From Ryuthela nishihirai (taxonomy: Eukaryota; Arthropoda; Arachnida; Araneae; Heptathelidae): a DNA stretch of 64,000 bases. The stretch spans positions 39,838,135 through 39,902,134 of the forward strand of contig JAWZYU010000010.1 of assembly GCA_038380435.1 (NCBI GenBank). The letters are read 5' to 3'. The notes below the pieces were generated by a model that was given only the letters and a program-made list of their open reading frames with translations, did no database searches and was not told where the DNA came from. This document shows positions 20,908 through 31,199 of the stretch, piece after piece (the first letter of the stretch is position 1; every line of letters starts with the position of its first letter). The translations under genes and the position numbers were made by a program.

Positions 20908-22405
20908 TACAGGGTGATTCAGAATTCATCATCAATATTTAGTGGGGAGGAAGGGAATAAGAAAAGAAAGAGATTTCACATAGGAAAGTATGGGGGCAGA
21001 CGAACGCATGGTGGTGTAGAGGGCGCTGTGTGTACACACCTCTCATACAGAAGCACAGCTGTTTGACGCGTGCAGTCAGTTGTCATTCGACAAGGTGAAT
21101 TTGCAGAAGTAACATGAACCGGTATACGTGGAATGAATGTGCAGATATGCATGTAACTTACGGTGCAGCAGGAGAAAGATGTCTTCGAGCCAGGCAATTG
21201 TATGCAGCGCGCTTCCCAAACCGCCGTGTGCCACAGCATCAAATGTTTTCACGTATTCATCGCCAACTGCGTGAAACAGGATCGTTTGCTGCTAGTAATA
21301 TTAATCGAGGGAGGCGCAGATCGGCACGGTCAGTAGCAGTAGAGGAAGCTGTCCTACAGGAAATCGAGGAACAACCTGGTGCTAGCACACGAGGTATGGC
21401 TAGGCAGTTTGGAATTTCGCAAGCAACAGCGTGGCGGATATTACACGATGAAGGGTTACATCCGTTTCATCTGCAAAGAGTGCAATTATTGGCAGCAGAC
21501 GACCATCCCAAGCGTGTTATTTTTTGTCAGTGGTTCATGCAGAGAACAGCCGTTGGTCCCAATTTCCCAACGTATGTTCTTTTCACCGATGAGGCGTTGT
21601 TCACTCGAGAGGGTGTCTTCAACACACACAATTGGCATGTGTGGGCTCATCAGAACCCACACGGTACAAGACCTGGAGCTGCGCAACAACGTTTTGCTGT
21701 CAATGTGTGGACTGGGATTGTCGGTGACTGTTTGTTGGGCCCGTATTTACTACCATCCCGTTTGGACGGTGCCAAGTACCTAACATTTCTTCAGACTGTG
21801 TTAACGGATCTTCTGAACGAGGTTCCTGATGGTAGTCTCCGGCGAATGTGGTTCCAGCATGACGGCGCTCCTGCACATTTCGCAAATGCTGTGCGTGCTT
21901 ACCTACGCAGACAGTTTGGTGGTCAATGGATTGGCCGCGGTGGACCGGTTTCTTTGCCACCACGTTCACCGGATTTATCTCCAATCGATTTCTTTGTATG
22001 GGGTGCTATGAAAAACATGGTGTACGAGACCCCTGTTGATAGTGCTATGGATCTTGTAGCACGCATATCAGTTGCTGCCTCAAACATCCGAGAAATGCCA
22101 GGCATCTTCCACAGGGTCCGGCTGTCCATGCAACGCCGTTGTGAGTCATGCATTCTAGCACATGGTCGGCAGTTCGAGCACCTCTTGTAAGTCTGTACAA
22201 CCAATGCAAAGAAATGTTACATGTAAGATAATAAATGTTTTTTCCTTACCACTTCCTTCTTATGTGTTCTTTCCATCATTGAACTGGGGTCATTTTGCCC
22301 TACTACATGGCATATGCGCCCATGCTTTCCTATGTGAAATCTCCTTCGTTTCTTATTACCTACCTCCCCACCAAATATTGATGATGAATTCTGAATCACC
22401 CTGTA
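20908..22405 (+). mobile_element. Complete mariner-type DNA transposon
   Basis: 1498 bp, beginning TACAGGGTGATTC and ending GAATCACCCTGTA, with TA on each side (20906-20907, 22406-22407). The terminal inverted repeats are about 90 bp, matching nearly throughout (left 20908-20998, right 22316-22405). A single long transposase gene fills the interior. With intact ends and frame it could be autonomous, or recently so. Confidence 0.93.
21114..22190 (+). CDS. Mariner-like transposase, intact frame (DD41D)
   Basis: 358 residues from a true ATG. Residues 1-58 form an N-terminal helix-rich region with YAARFPNRRVPQHQMF, typical of the DUF4817-type domain attached to some arthropod transposases. Residues 75-125 form a helix-turn-helix (ASTRGMARQFGISQATAWRIL). 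The catalytic core has FTDE (Asp159), FQHDGAPAHF (Asp250) and SPDLSPIDFFVWG (Asp292). I count 41 residues between the second and third Asp, i.e. DD41D rather than the usual DD34D. The enzyme would cut at the inverted repeats and reinsert at TA. No stop or frameshift is seen. It sits alone between the terminal repeats. Assignment to the visitor-like (DD41D) group is inferred from spacing only. Confidence 0.92.
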   Translation: MNRYTWNECADMHVTYGAAGERCLRARQLYAARFPNRRVPQHQMFSRIHRQLRETGSFAASNINRGRRRSARSVAVEEAVLQEIEEQPGASTRGMARQFGISQATAWRILHDEGLHPFHLQRVQLLAADDHPKRVIFCQWFMQRTAVGPNFPTYVLFTDEALFTREGVFNTHNWHVWAHQNPHGTRPGAAQQRFAVNVWTGIVGDCLLGPYLLPSRLDGAKYLTFLQTVLTDLLNEVPDGSLRRMWFQHDGAPAHFANAVRAYLRRQFGGQWIGRGGPVSLPPRSPDLSPIDFFVWGAMKNMVYETPVDSAMDLVARISVAASNIREMPGIFHRVRLSMQRRCESCILAHGRQFEHLL

Positions 22406-22559
22406 TAAACAAAAAAATCCGATGTCTGCAGATGGCAGACAACAAAGTGAACACATTATATCGTTTTTTTTTTTGAAAACGAGATAAAAGTCAGACAACC
22501 ATTCCTCTCTTCTACAAATTCTCCTTGAAGGCCATGATCATTAAAGCAGATGAAAGGAA

Positions 22560-22890
22560 TGAGGTGGTTGACTCAATTGGTAGAGTGCCAAGCTCGTAAT
22601 GGGTTATTCCTCCGTTCAAGTCCCCATTTTGCAAGCATTGAGATTTATCTCTCCTCACTCCCACTGTATCCTCTAAAAAAAGGTAGACAACGATAGACTT
22701 ATAAAAGTCGTTGCCCTTTGGACAGGACGTTAATGCTCCCTTGTGCATGTTAAAGAACAAACTAGATGGACTTAAAGTGAGGCTCCCATCTGCCTCCTAA
22801 CAACCTTCAGTACCCGAACTAATGAGCCCTTCAGGTCCTTGTTAACGTGGCCATCCTGTCACAGGAAAAGCCGCTAAGAGGTAAAACAAC
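22560..22890 (+). mobile_element. SINE-A copy 8, old
   Basis: Strongly diverged copy: GGTTGACTCAATTGGTAGAG head, CGTTCAAGTCCCC box B, GTTAAAGAACA middle and AAGAGGTAAAACAAC tail. No TSD was recognised. It shows the family has been active for a long time. Confidence 0.85.
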
Positions 22891-23860
22891 TAATCTCTGA
22901 TGCTCTGTTTTCTTGCCCGAGTTAACACATAAATTTTACGATCAAAACATTATTACTTATATCGAGTGTTGTATAATTAACCCAATACAATCAATAACAA
23001 AGTAAATTAGTCCGAGTAGAGTTCGTTCAGCATTAATATGCTTTTTTCGTTCGAAATGTCTGAAAAAAAGGTACCAGATTTCTCATCCACAAAATCGTAC
23101 TTTTTATGCCTTTTGAGACATTAATCTGCATAATAAGAATGCAGACGAGTTTCCAGTAACTGTAAAGCAAGGATCGATTAAAAGTAGTGCGCCCCTTTAG
23201 AAAAATCGACGCATAATGATTTAAACATTTTAATACTTTAAAAACTTTTATCGCATCGTTTTAAAAAGATATACACCTTATTTTTTTTTTACTGTGGCAG
23301 TAATGGTAACCAATGTTTTGCACATTACAACCAATTAGAGCTTCTACGTTATCTCTAGTGAATATGTAATTATCGTTATCAATAACAAAATGGTTTGACA
23401 TTTTTCGAAATTTAACACCTTTTAACGATGGAAATTCAAATTAGCGAAAGATTCAAATCTTAAAAATATTAATATGTCATTACTAAATTTTCAACTGGGA
23501 AAGAATTTTTCATTACTTCTTTGAACAAAAAAAGTTTCACGTTCCAAATTGGAAACGTTTTAATTAGCACACTCTACCACCAAAGTTTAAAATTCCTAGC
23601 TTCAATATTTGTAGTTTTTTAATGGGAACTCGGTTATTTTACATTTTTGTTTACCTTTTCATTGAAGCATTTCAGAGCGTTTCTCTATTTCATCTGAGTA
23701 TTTTGTGCAGTTCAATAAAATATAAGAAATTCTCTCCTTCACTTTGCAAACAGTACGGAGTGATGTCGCCAGGGATGTCGCCGATATTTTCTTTTTGAAA
23801 AGACGGTTATTGATACAAGGTCTGCCTGTACGGAGCCTGCAAATTTTAATTATACTCTGT
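22891..23860. other. Unassigned AT-rich sequence
   Basis: Non-coding. At about 23570 a CTACCACCAAAGTTTAAAATTCCTAGC module resembles the start of the old dispersed repeat. Nothing else was recognised. Confidence 0.4.
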
Positions 23861-23880
23861 CTTGAGAAACCATAGTGGTT

Positions 23881-24275
23881 TTGGGTTGGGTTATTTTACC
23901 TCTGAGCGGCACTTTTTTACACACCATGGGCTAAATGGCCAGGTCACATAGACCCCAAAGGCTCAGAGAAGGTTGGGGGAGGGGACCCACTGGAACAGCT
24001 GTTGGGAGACAGATGGTAGCCTCCCGTCAAGGCCATCCAGCGTGTTCTTTAACGTGCACAGGGTATGGCTCTCCCGCACACGGGGCCACGGCTTAACGTC
24101 CCATCCGATGGACGGCGGCCTTTCCAAGCCCATCGGTGTCCCCTACTGACCGTGGGCAGGGCGAGGAATTTTGCGGAGAAAAATCTCAACGCTGACCCAG
24201 CTGGGACTCGAACCTGGGAACTACAGATTACGAGCCTGGCGCGCTGCCTACTGAGCCACCCCCGCCCCCACCCCC
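23881..24275 (-). mobile_element. SINE-A copy 9, full length
   Basis: TSD ACCATAGTGGTT at 23869-23880 and 24276-24287, so this is the original insertion and the copy at 20265 is derived from it by duplication. An extra C-rich stretch lies at the 5' end. Confidence 0.96.
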
Positions 24276-24478
24276 ACCATAGTGGTTAAAATATAAGTGA
24301 TAGTTTCATCTAATGAATATTTGATGACGCTATTTATAGATCAATTTAGCTTGAATTATCAATTTAGCTCTTGTTTCATTTTCCATATTCAATCTTTTAG
24401 GCAAATATGAAAAGACGGTAACTGAGTTATAGCTCCATCAGTGAACACTTCTAAAATATTTGCATATTCCGAGTTCAC
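23883..24478 (-). repeat. Right arm of second inverted duplication
   Basis: Inverted copy of 20064-20649. SINE first, then about 200 bp of flank ending near GAGTTCAC. The two arms are separated by 3.2 kb containing the mariner element and an old SINE. Confidence 0.88.
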
Positions 24479-24479
24479 A

Positions 24480-24856
24480 AACGATTCACTTTAATAATTT
24501 TAGTATATCTTTTTTTATCTGTTTCACAGCTTTTAGTGATATTAGGTATAAACTTTCTGATGCTTAGCTGCTGTGAAATCAAAATGGGATTTTTGGTAAC
24601 GATATCACCTTTGCTCTTAATATTCAATATTTTACAAAACAAATTATCTTTCTGATATAATCAAAATTTATCTTTTTTCATAATTTTTCTTGATTAAAAA
24701 AACAATTTTCATGCTTTAGATGTAATCTTGCATAATCTCTCACCAATAAAAATTTAGTCATTAGTTGGAAATACAAAAGTGATGTTTCTACGAAAATGAC
24801 CTAGCGGACAAGAGTCAACCGACGCCACACGTGCAACTGCTATGTTATCAGAGTGT
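24480..24856. other. Unassigned AT-rich sequence
   Basis: Nothing recognised beyond T-rich runs. Confidence 0.4.
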
Positions 24857-24867
24857 CCTTTTAACGT

Positions 24868-25251
24868 TGGGTTGTTTTACCTCTGAGCGGCACTTTTTTG
24901 CACACCATGGGCTAAATGGCCAGGTCACATGGACCCCGAAGGCTCAGAGAAAGTTGGGGGAGGGGACCCACTGGAACAGTTGTTGGGAGACAGATGGTAA
25001 GCCTTCCGTCAAGGCCATCCAGCGTGTTCTTTAACGTGCACAGGGTATGGCTCTCCCGCACACGGGGCAACGGCTTAACGTCCCATCCGACGGACGGCGG
25101 CCTTTCCAAGCCCATCGGTGTCCCCTACTGACCGTGGGCAGGGCGGGGAATTTTTGCGGAGATAAATCTCAACGCTGACCCAGTTGGGACTCGAACCTGG
25201 GAACTACAGATTACGAGCCTGGCGCGCTACCGACTGAGCCACCCCCGCCCC
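24868..25251 (-). mobile_element. SINE-A copy 10, full length
   Basis: TSD CCTTTTAACGT at 24857-24867 and 25252-25262. It is inserted right at the start of a SINE-B copy. Near-consensus sequence suggests recent insertion. Confidence 0.97.
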
Positions 25252-25260
25252 CCTTTTAAC

Positions 25261-25425
25261 GTGGCCGACGGGTTAGAGCGCTTGGCTACTGATCAAAGGG
25301 ACCTGGTTCGAGCCCCCGTGAGTCACAGATGTTTGTGTTGTCTTTCTGCTGAGGTCTTGCCATCCTCACAGACTATCTACTATGGCGTATAAACTGACAG
25401 ACCTCTGTGGCAAGCAGCTGCTTGA
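25261..25425 (+). mobile_element. SINE-B copy (second tRNA-derived SINE family)
   Basis: Starts with a tRNA-like head (GTGGCCGACGGGTTAGAGCGC as the box A region, GGTTCGAGCCC as box B at about 25306), then CTTTCTGCTGAGGTCTTGCC and a GTATAAACTGACAG segment ending near CAGCTGCTTGAGTGGA. The same sequence recurs at 28720-28895 (minus) and in part at 54669-54752. Confidence 0.82.
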
Positions 25426-25429
25426 GTGG

Positions 25430-26330
25430 AATTTTTTTTTCTGTGTGCATATTTGGGTTGCCCTTTAATAGACCAAGATCCAATCTGATGAATTTGTTTT
25501 CTATTGCATTTACGTTATTAAATTTGTAGTCCGAAATTCCTGCCAATAGACCTAGACCACATTCTAATGGCGTACATTCAAACCACTGATATATTCCGAA
25601 AACGCAATTTTTAATATTTAATTGCTACCTGTCCAGTCCAAAGATATTCATTTTTCTCTTAAAACAGAAATGATGCATGTTCAGAGAGGGCTGATAAAAT
25701 TAAAACATTAGCACGTTTTCCTCTTTTAAAAAACAAGTTAAAAACTCCCCTTCCCCCCCCCCTCTCGTATATTGTCTTCGTAATTAGTAAACGTTCATCT
25801 CAATTAAACTTTTTTTAAACTAACAACTAGTATCTTTTTTTTAAATTTTCCATCATCCTCAAAAAAATTTTGTTATTAATGTCATATATTTTTTATGATA
25901 TTTATATTTCGTAAAAAAAAACAGATCACGAATAAATCTATTTGCATTCTAGAACCATTATGTGGATTAAATTACAAAAAAGAGATTACTGTGTGCGTTA
26001 AAAACCAAAGATCGACAGCAACCCTGGTTCACCATTAATAGACCAAAACATTGTGCAACAAAAGTTTCTTTTTTAATAAGTTTCTTTTTCTTTTCGGTAG
26101 CAGATCTCTTTATCAGAAGAAAGATCCTTTTTCACTAATTGCAGTTGCAAGTTATCCACGTAAAAATGAACTTCATAACACAAAAAATAGTGGATTATCT
26201 TTAATAAGGGTTACAAAAGATGAAGGGATGGAGGGGGGTAGGAGGTGAAACACATACAAAAAAAACTCTCATTAGCATAGTTTGCGGTTTCGGCTAAATA
26301 ATTTTTATAAATATTACAAAACTAGCTAAT
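25430..26330. other. Unassigned AT-rich sequence
   Basis: Contains a C-run at about 25753-25764. No gene was recognised. Confidence 0.4.
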
Positions 26331-27240
26331 TTATTGCCATATTTCTTCCTCCAGACTGTCACAGAAAGAGTAATAAAAAAAAGAGCCCAGCGAATGATTG
26401 AACGCATATCTTCCTTTCTGCACAGCCTTGTACCACTTTTCACTTTATTAATTCCTGCACTTCGGGACCCTGCTCGAGTTTCCATAATTACAGGAACGCC
26501 TCTTCACGAACAGCTCGCGTTATATTCCTCTCCTCGTCTTCCTCTGCCGGTGTCACAAAGGGAGAAGAAGACAGAGGAGACGAAGATAGGTAGAAGACGG
26601 TGGGGAAAGAATGGGGGGGGAGGAAGCGGAATATTTTCCTTGAGAACGCTATTCACTGGCAAAAATCGATCGTCCTCGCTGCAGAGTATCCCACTTCCAG
26701 ATATCCCCCCCCCCCCCCTTATGGAAGTGATATTGGCCGGTCCTATTCAAGCAGCTCGGTCCCTGAGTGCACGTTCTCATTCTTGGCCAGTGTAAACATG
26801 ACTGTCGAAAGACGGACTTAAATCGAGAGTCGGATTTAGTATCGAGGAAGGAGATCATGAATTTGTATGGATGCTGCGGAGGCCTTGTTAAACTGGCTTT
26901 GTTGGAGTGGAGGCAAAGGAGGTGTGGTGTCGGTGAGGAGTTGGTGGCAGGGGAGGGGGAGGAAGATGGTGAAGGGATGGAAACACGTGAAGAGGGAAGA
27001 CAGTCTGGTGGGAGTCGGAATTCGTGTAGTGCTTTAGGATTGCTGCAATGCAAGGAGAATTGGACATTCTTTAGGATGGAAGAAGATCCGAGAAGCGCCG
27101 GAAGCAAAAGTTCTTCTGGATGAGAGAGGAAGAGGAAGAAGAGCTAGAGGCTTAAGGAGATAGCGAGGAAGCTTTATTATGGGATTAATGAACGAAGAAT
27201 ATGAAGATCGGTTCTGGAAAGCGAAACAGATATTTCGTAT
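26331..27240. other. GC-richer, repeat-free island
   Basis: Stands out from the AT-rich surroundings, with purine-rich stretches (GGGGGAGG, GAAGAGGAAG) and a C-run at 26706-26719. Open frames exist on both strands (for example 26649-27107 minus, 152 codons) but are low in complexity and match no family I know. A TTCTTCCTCCAG at about 26343-26354 could be a splice acceptor. It may be an exon, untranslated region or promoter of an unseen gene; this is unproven. Confidence 0.25.
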
Positions 27241-27563
27241 CTTTTCTTCTATTACAGCTTAGAACAGAAGGATTCACTGTTAGTACCGACTTTTCCTCAT
27301 TAACATCAAATCGAAAACTTTTTCTTTTTAGCCTTTCAATTGAAGACCTATGATCGCATATCATTCGCGAGAAATGCCATGATCAGCTTTCAGATGGTGC
27401 ACAGTCGAGAGCCAATCGAAAACAAGAATACTCGGTTTCGTATATTTTTCAAAATGTCAGAGGTCACAGAATTGAGAAAAATCATCCGTGAGTATACCAC
27501 CATAGGTTGCAAAGTATTATTTTCTCTTTTCATATTCATTCCTTTGCGTTAACTCTACCGTAT

Positions 27564-27793
27564 CATTGGAAAGGCTGCCATCTATCTGATGGAACGTTAA
27601 GCCGTGGCTTCATGTGCGGGAAAGCCATACCCTGTGCACTTTATAGAGCATGTTAGATGGCCATGACGGGAAGCTACCATATATTCTCTCAACTTATCCA
27701 GTAGATCCCCTCCCCCAACCTTCTCTGAGCCTTAGGGGTCTTTGTAATCTGGTAATTTAGTCCATTGTGTGCGAAAAAGTACCGCTCAGAGGT
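27564..27793 (+). mobile_element. SINE-A copy 11, old 3' part
   Basis: Diverged copy lacking the tRNA head, running from GGAAAGGCTGCC to CGCTCAGAGGT. It is joined directly to the head of copy 12 without spacer. Confidence 0.88.
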
Positions 27794-28176
27794 CGGCGGG
27801 GGTGGTTCAGTCGGTAGCGCGCCAGGCTCGTAATCTGTAGTTCCCAGGTTCGAGTCCCAGCTGGGTCAGCGTTGAGATTTATCTCCGCAAAATTCCCCGC
27901 CCTGCCCACGGTCAGTAGGGGACACCGATGGGCTTGGAAAGGCCGCCGTCCGTCGGATGGGACTTTAAGCCGTGGCCCCGTGTGCGGGAGAGCCATACCC
28001 TGTGCACGTTAAAGAACACGCTGGATGGCCTTGACGGTGCTACCATCTGTCTCCCAACAGCTGTTCTAGTGGGTCCCCTCCCCCAACCTTCTCTGAGCCT
28101 TCGGGGTTCTTGTGACCTGGCCATTTAGCCCATGGTGTGCAAAAAAGTGCCGCTCAGAGGTAAAACAACCCAACCC
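27794..28176 (+). mobile_element. SINE-A copy 12, full length
   Basis: Near-consensus copy with head, box A (one change, GGTTCAGTCGG), box B and AACCCAACCC tail. It follows copy 11 in the same orientation, making a tandem dimer. Confidence 0.95.
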
Positions 28177-28719
28177 AACTGTTGAATCGTTTAAGTCTGC
28201 GTGATTCTAAGAACAGAACTTGAACAGTGGCTAAAAGCAAATTCAAATTCAATTTCAGTGGAATTCAATTCAATTCAGATGGGAAATTGACCAAATTTAT
28301 AAAAGGTTACGAAAAAAAAAATTACCATTCGATGACACTAGAATAGAAATGGCGTTCAATCTTCTTTAATTAAAAACCCTCAGCTATGCAAAGATTTCTT
28401 TGCATCCCCTTTCTGTATCATCCCCCCACCTCACCAAACGCGTGCGCAAGAAATGTCATTTTTTGATCAAAGACATTCGAAATGCACATGACAATGGTGC
28501 CGAATTTCAAAAAAGAACAGCTACTGTTTGTGACGTTGGATTTCAAACCATGCACGAGATGAAACGATTAAAGAAAGCTTTCAATTATACAGAGCGAATT
28601 TGTGGATGCTAAAGTTGTGTTTCTAAAAACATTACACGAAATCAAACAATAAATCTGTCGTTTTGAGAAACATAATCAATTCAAGTTTAATATGCATATA
28701 CTGTAAAAAATGAATTTCC
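28177..28719. other. Unassigned sequence
   Basis: Contains a 70-codon open frame (28400-28612) that starts with TTG rather than ATG and has no recognised match. Repeated ATTCAATT words lie at 28243-28275. Nothing else was seen. Confidence 0.35.
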
Positions 28720-28895
28720 CTCTAGCAGCTGCTTGTCGCAGACAGGAGCCTGTCAGTTCATCACCGTAGTAGGAGGTCTATGAGGATGGCGGGACCTCAG
28801 CAAGGAAACAACACAAACGTCAATGCCTTACCGGGGCTCAAACTCAGGTCTCTTTGATCAGAAGCCAAGAGCGCTAATCACTCGGCAACGGACGA
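28720..28895 (-). mobile_element. SINE-B copy, minus strand
   Basis: Reverse-strand copy of the family at 25261-25425: CAGCAGCTGCTTG end, GGTCTATGAGGATGG middle, and tRNA-like head with GAGCGCTAATCACTCGG on the far side. No TSD was identified. Confidence 0.8.
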
Positions 28896-28928
28896 CTTTG
28901 CATATACAATATTTACCAACAACTCCTG

Positions 28929-28950
28929 TGCCCCCCCCCCCCCCCCCCCA
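28929..28950. repeat. Homopolymer C run
   Basis: About 20 consecutive C residues just beyond the SINE-B copy. Length in the assembly may be unreliable. Confidence 0.9.
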
Positions 28951-29214
28951 TATCCAGGGGTGCGCTCAAAACAATTCGGAATCTACTGCTCCTTGTATGA
29001 AACTGATTCTTTCACAAGAGATGGTATGATCTAAAAATATCTCTACAACACAGATTATTCTTCTGTTTCAAGCATTTCTTGCATTTCTTGGGGCGGGGGT
29101 TAATTAAATCGACAGAGGTGTCATTTTTAACCCGATGCCATCTTGTTGGAATCACCACTACAACTCTGTTTCAATTTCTTCCCAGCTAAAACTTCTGCGA
29201 GGAAAAGAACCGAT

Positions 29215-29452
29215 AGATTTGGAAATACCGAGGTCAATATAGGATGGCACTTTAAGCTGTGATCTCTTATACAAGAGTGCCACACTTTGTGCACGATAAA
29301 GAATAACTGAATGGCTTTGCGGGGAAATTTTCCTTTTCTAAAAGCTGACCAGTGGATCCCTTTCTCCTATTCCGAATGCTTAACATACCTTGAACTACAT
29401 TTTCAGCCCATTGTATGCAAAATATGCCGCTCGCAAGTAAAACAATCCATTT
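29215..29452 (+). mobile_element. SINE-A copy 13, old and headless
   Basis: Recognisable by GATTTGGAAATACC, GTGCACGATAAAGAAT, CAGTGGATCCC and GCCGCTCGCAAGTAAAACAA in the right order. Heavily diverged. Confidence 0.8.
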
Positions 29453-29712
29453 ATCTTTGTTTTATCCACACATTGCTACTCGGGTTTACTTAATATTTAG
29501 AAATTAAGTACAGAAACTTTGAGGAAAATGTGACATTTAATGCAAAGATTTCTTCGTTTTGTTTTTTATTTCTAGGAGGGCAATCACGGAAAATCTTAAC
29601 ATGCATGATCACTGGAAACCATTTGTAGTTTGAACAATGTCAATTGCTGCTTCGTAAAGCTTTTTTCAGATACGTGTATATTGTAAAGTACACGTCAGTT
29701 TCCTTTTCACAC

Positions 29713-30909
29713 ATCAGGGTGTTTCAAAACTCTGTACAAATTTCAATGGGAGATAGGGAACACCAAGACAAACCTTTTTCGTCTATGAATGTCTGTCCGC
29801 TGACGTAACCCTTCGGTGTTAGAGGTCGCTGACAGAAATATCGGTGGAGCTGGTACATCAACGTATGGAAACAATTGTGAATAACACGTTTATGTAAAGA
29901 AGTTGCGACCGGCAACAGCATTGCATGCATGACAGCGTCGAAGCATTGATTGCCGTACATGTTGAAAGATTCCCGGAATTTCGCGTATAGTTGCAGCAAC
30001 GACAGCGATTCTTGCGACGAGGTCTTCATCTGAGTCAATGGGAGTCTCGTACACGAGGTTCTTCATGAGAGGAAGAAATCGATACATGTTAAATCAGACG
30101 ATCTTGGTGGCCAGGCGAAGGGTCCACCCGGCCTATCCATCGGCCCCCAAAAGCGGCATTCAGATAATCCCGCATATCATTGCTGAAGTGTGCTGGAGCC
30201 CTGTCGTGTTGATACCACATTCTTCTGCGAATAGCCACGGGAACATCTTCCAGCAGTCCCGGCAACGTTTCTTCAAGAAATACCCGGTAAATCTGCCCGT
30301 TGAGTCTGGGAGGTAGCAGGTATGGCCAATCAAAATGCCATGGAAGATACCCGCCCAAACATTGACGGCGAACCGTCCGTTGTTGATGACCATGCGCCAT
30401 TATGGCATGTGGATTTTCGCGTGCCCAAACACGAGAATACACATTAAATCTCATCCGAGTCAGACTGCACCACGGTCTGTTGCAGAAATCAGCGCATGAA
30501 TTCCACACGAAGAGGGTAATCCTGAGGTTGCAATGACTGGACTCTCTGACGATGAAACGGATGTAACTGCTGCTCGTGCAAAACTCTCCACAAGAGGACG
30601 TGGTTCACACTGAGGCTACGTGCAACAGCTCGCATGCTTGTGCTTGGATTATACTCAATCCACCGTTGGATCTCTTCTTCCATGTCTTCATTTGCATGGT
30701 TCTCTCCCGACCGGTGTCATGCATGTTTGCATGGAATGTCCCAGTTTCTCGCAATTGCTAACGCGCAAATGTTTGGTGGTTTGACACACGTCTGTTTGGG
30801 AAGCGTTGTCGATACAACCTCACAGTAGCTCTTCCGCTTCCATTGGCAGTCCCATATGCGAGATGCATGTCAGGCATCTCGGTTGTTTTCTAGATCTGGG
30901 CCTGTAATG
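29713..30909 (-). pseudogene. Decayed mariner-like transposase element
   Basis: Related to the intact transposase at 21114-22190. On the minus strand, about 30870-30760 matches the N-terminal MHLAYG...RQRFPNRR domain. 30683-30489 is the helix-turn-helix (STSMRAVARSLSVNHVLLWRVLHEQQLHPFHRQRVQ). 30508-30089 is the core with YQHDRAPAHF. 30087-29890 is the C-terminus (MKNLVYETPIDSDEDLVARI). Frameshifts separate these blocks and the first core motif is altered. A CAGGGTGTTTC end at 29715 looks like its 3' terminal repeat; the 5' end is missing and a MITE lies there. Confidence 0.88.
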
Positions 30910-30911
30910 TA

Positions 30912-31197
30912 CAGTCGCTCAAAAAAGTATCCGAACACCATGGCTGATTAAAAAATTCAGAAAAAATATCTGGCAACGATTTTTTTAGAAATTAGTGATC
31001 TGACAACCTTCGTGTCACGTGACACGAAGGTTGTCAGATCACTAATTTCTCTATTTTTAGAAATTAGTGATCTGGCAACCTTCGTGTCACGTGACACGAA
31101 GGTTGCCAGATCACTAATTTCTAAAAAAATCGTTGCCAGATATTTTTTCTGAATTTTTTAATCAGCCATGGTGTTCGGATACTTTTTTGAGCGACTG
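30912..31197. mobile_element. Palindromic MITE with doubled palindrome
   Basis: TA at 30910-30911 and 31198-31199. Ends are CAGTCGCTCAAAAAAG and its mirror. The inner palindrome centred on TCACGTGA occurs twice (about 30985-31050 and 31054-31125), making it longer (286 bp) than the single-palindrome sister at 42432-42644. It has no coding capacity. Confidence 0.95.
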
Positions 31198-31199
31198 TA

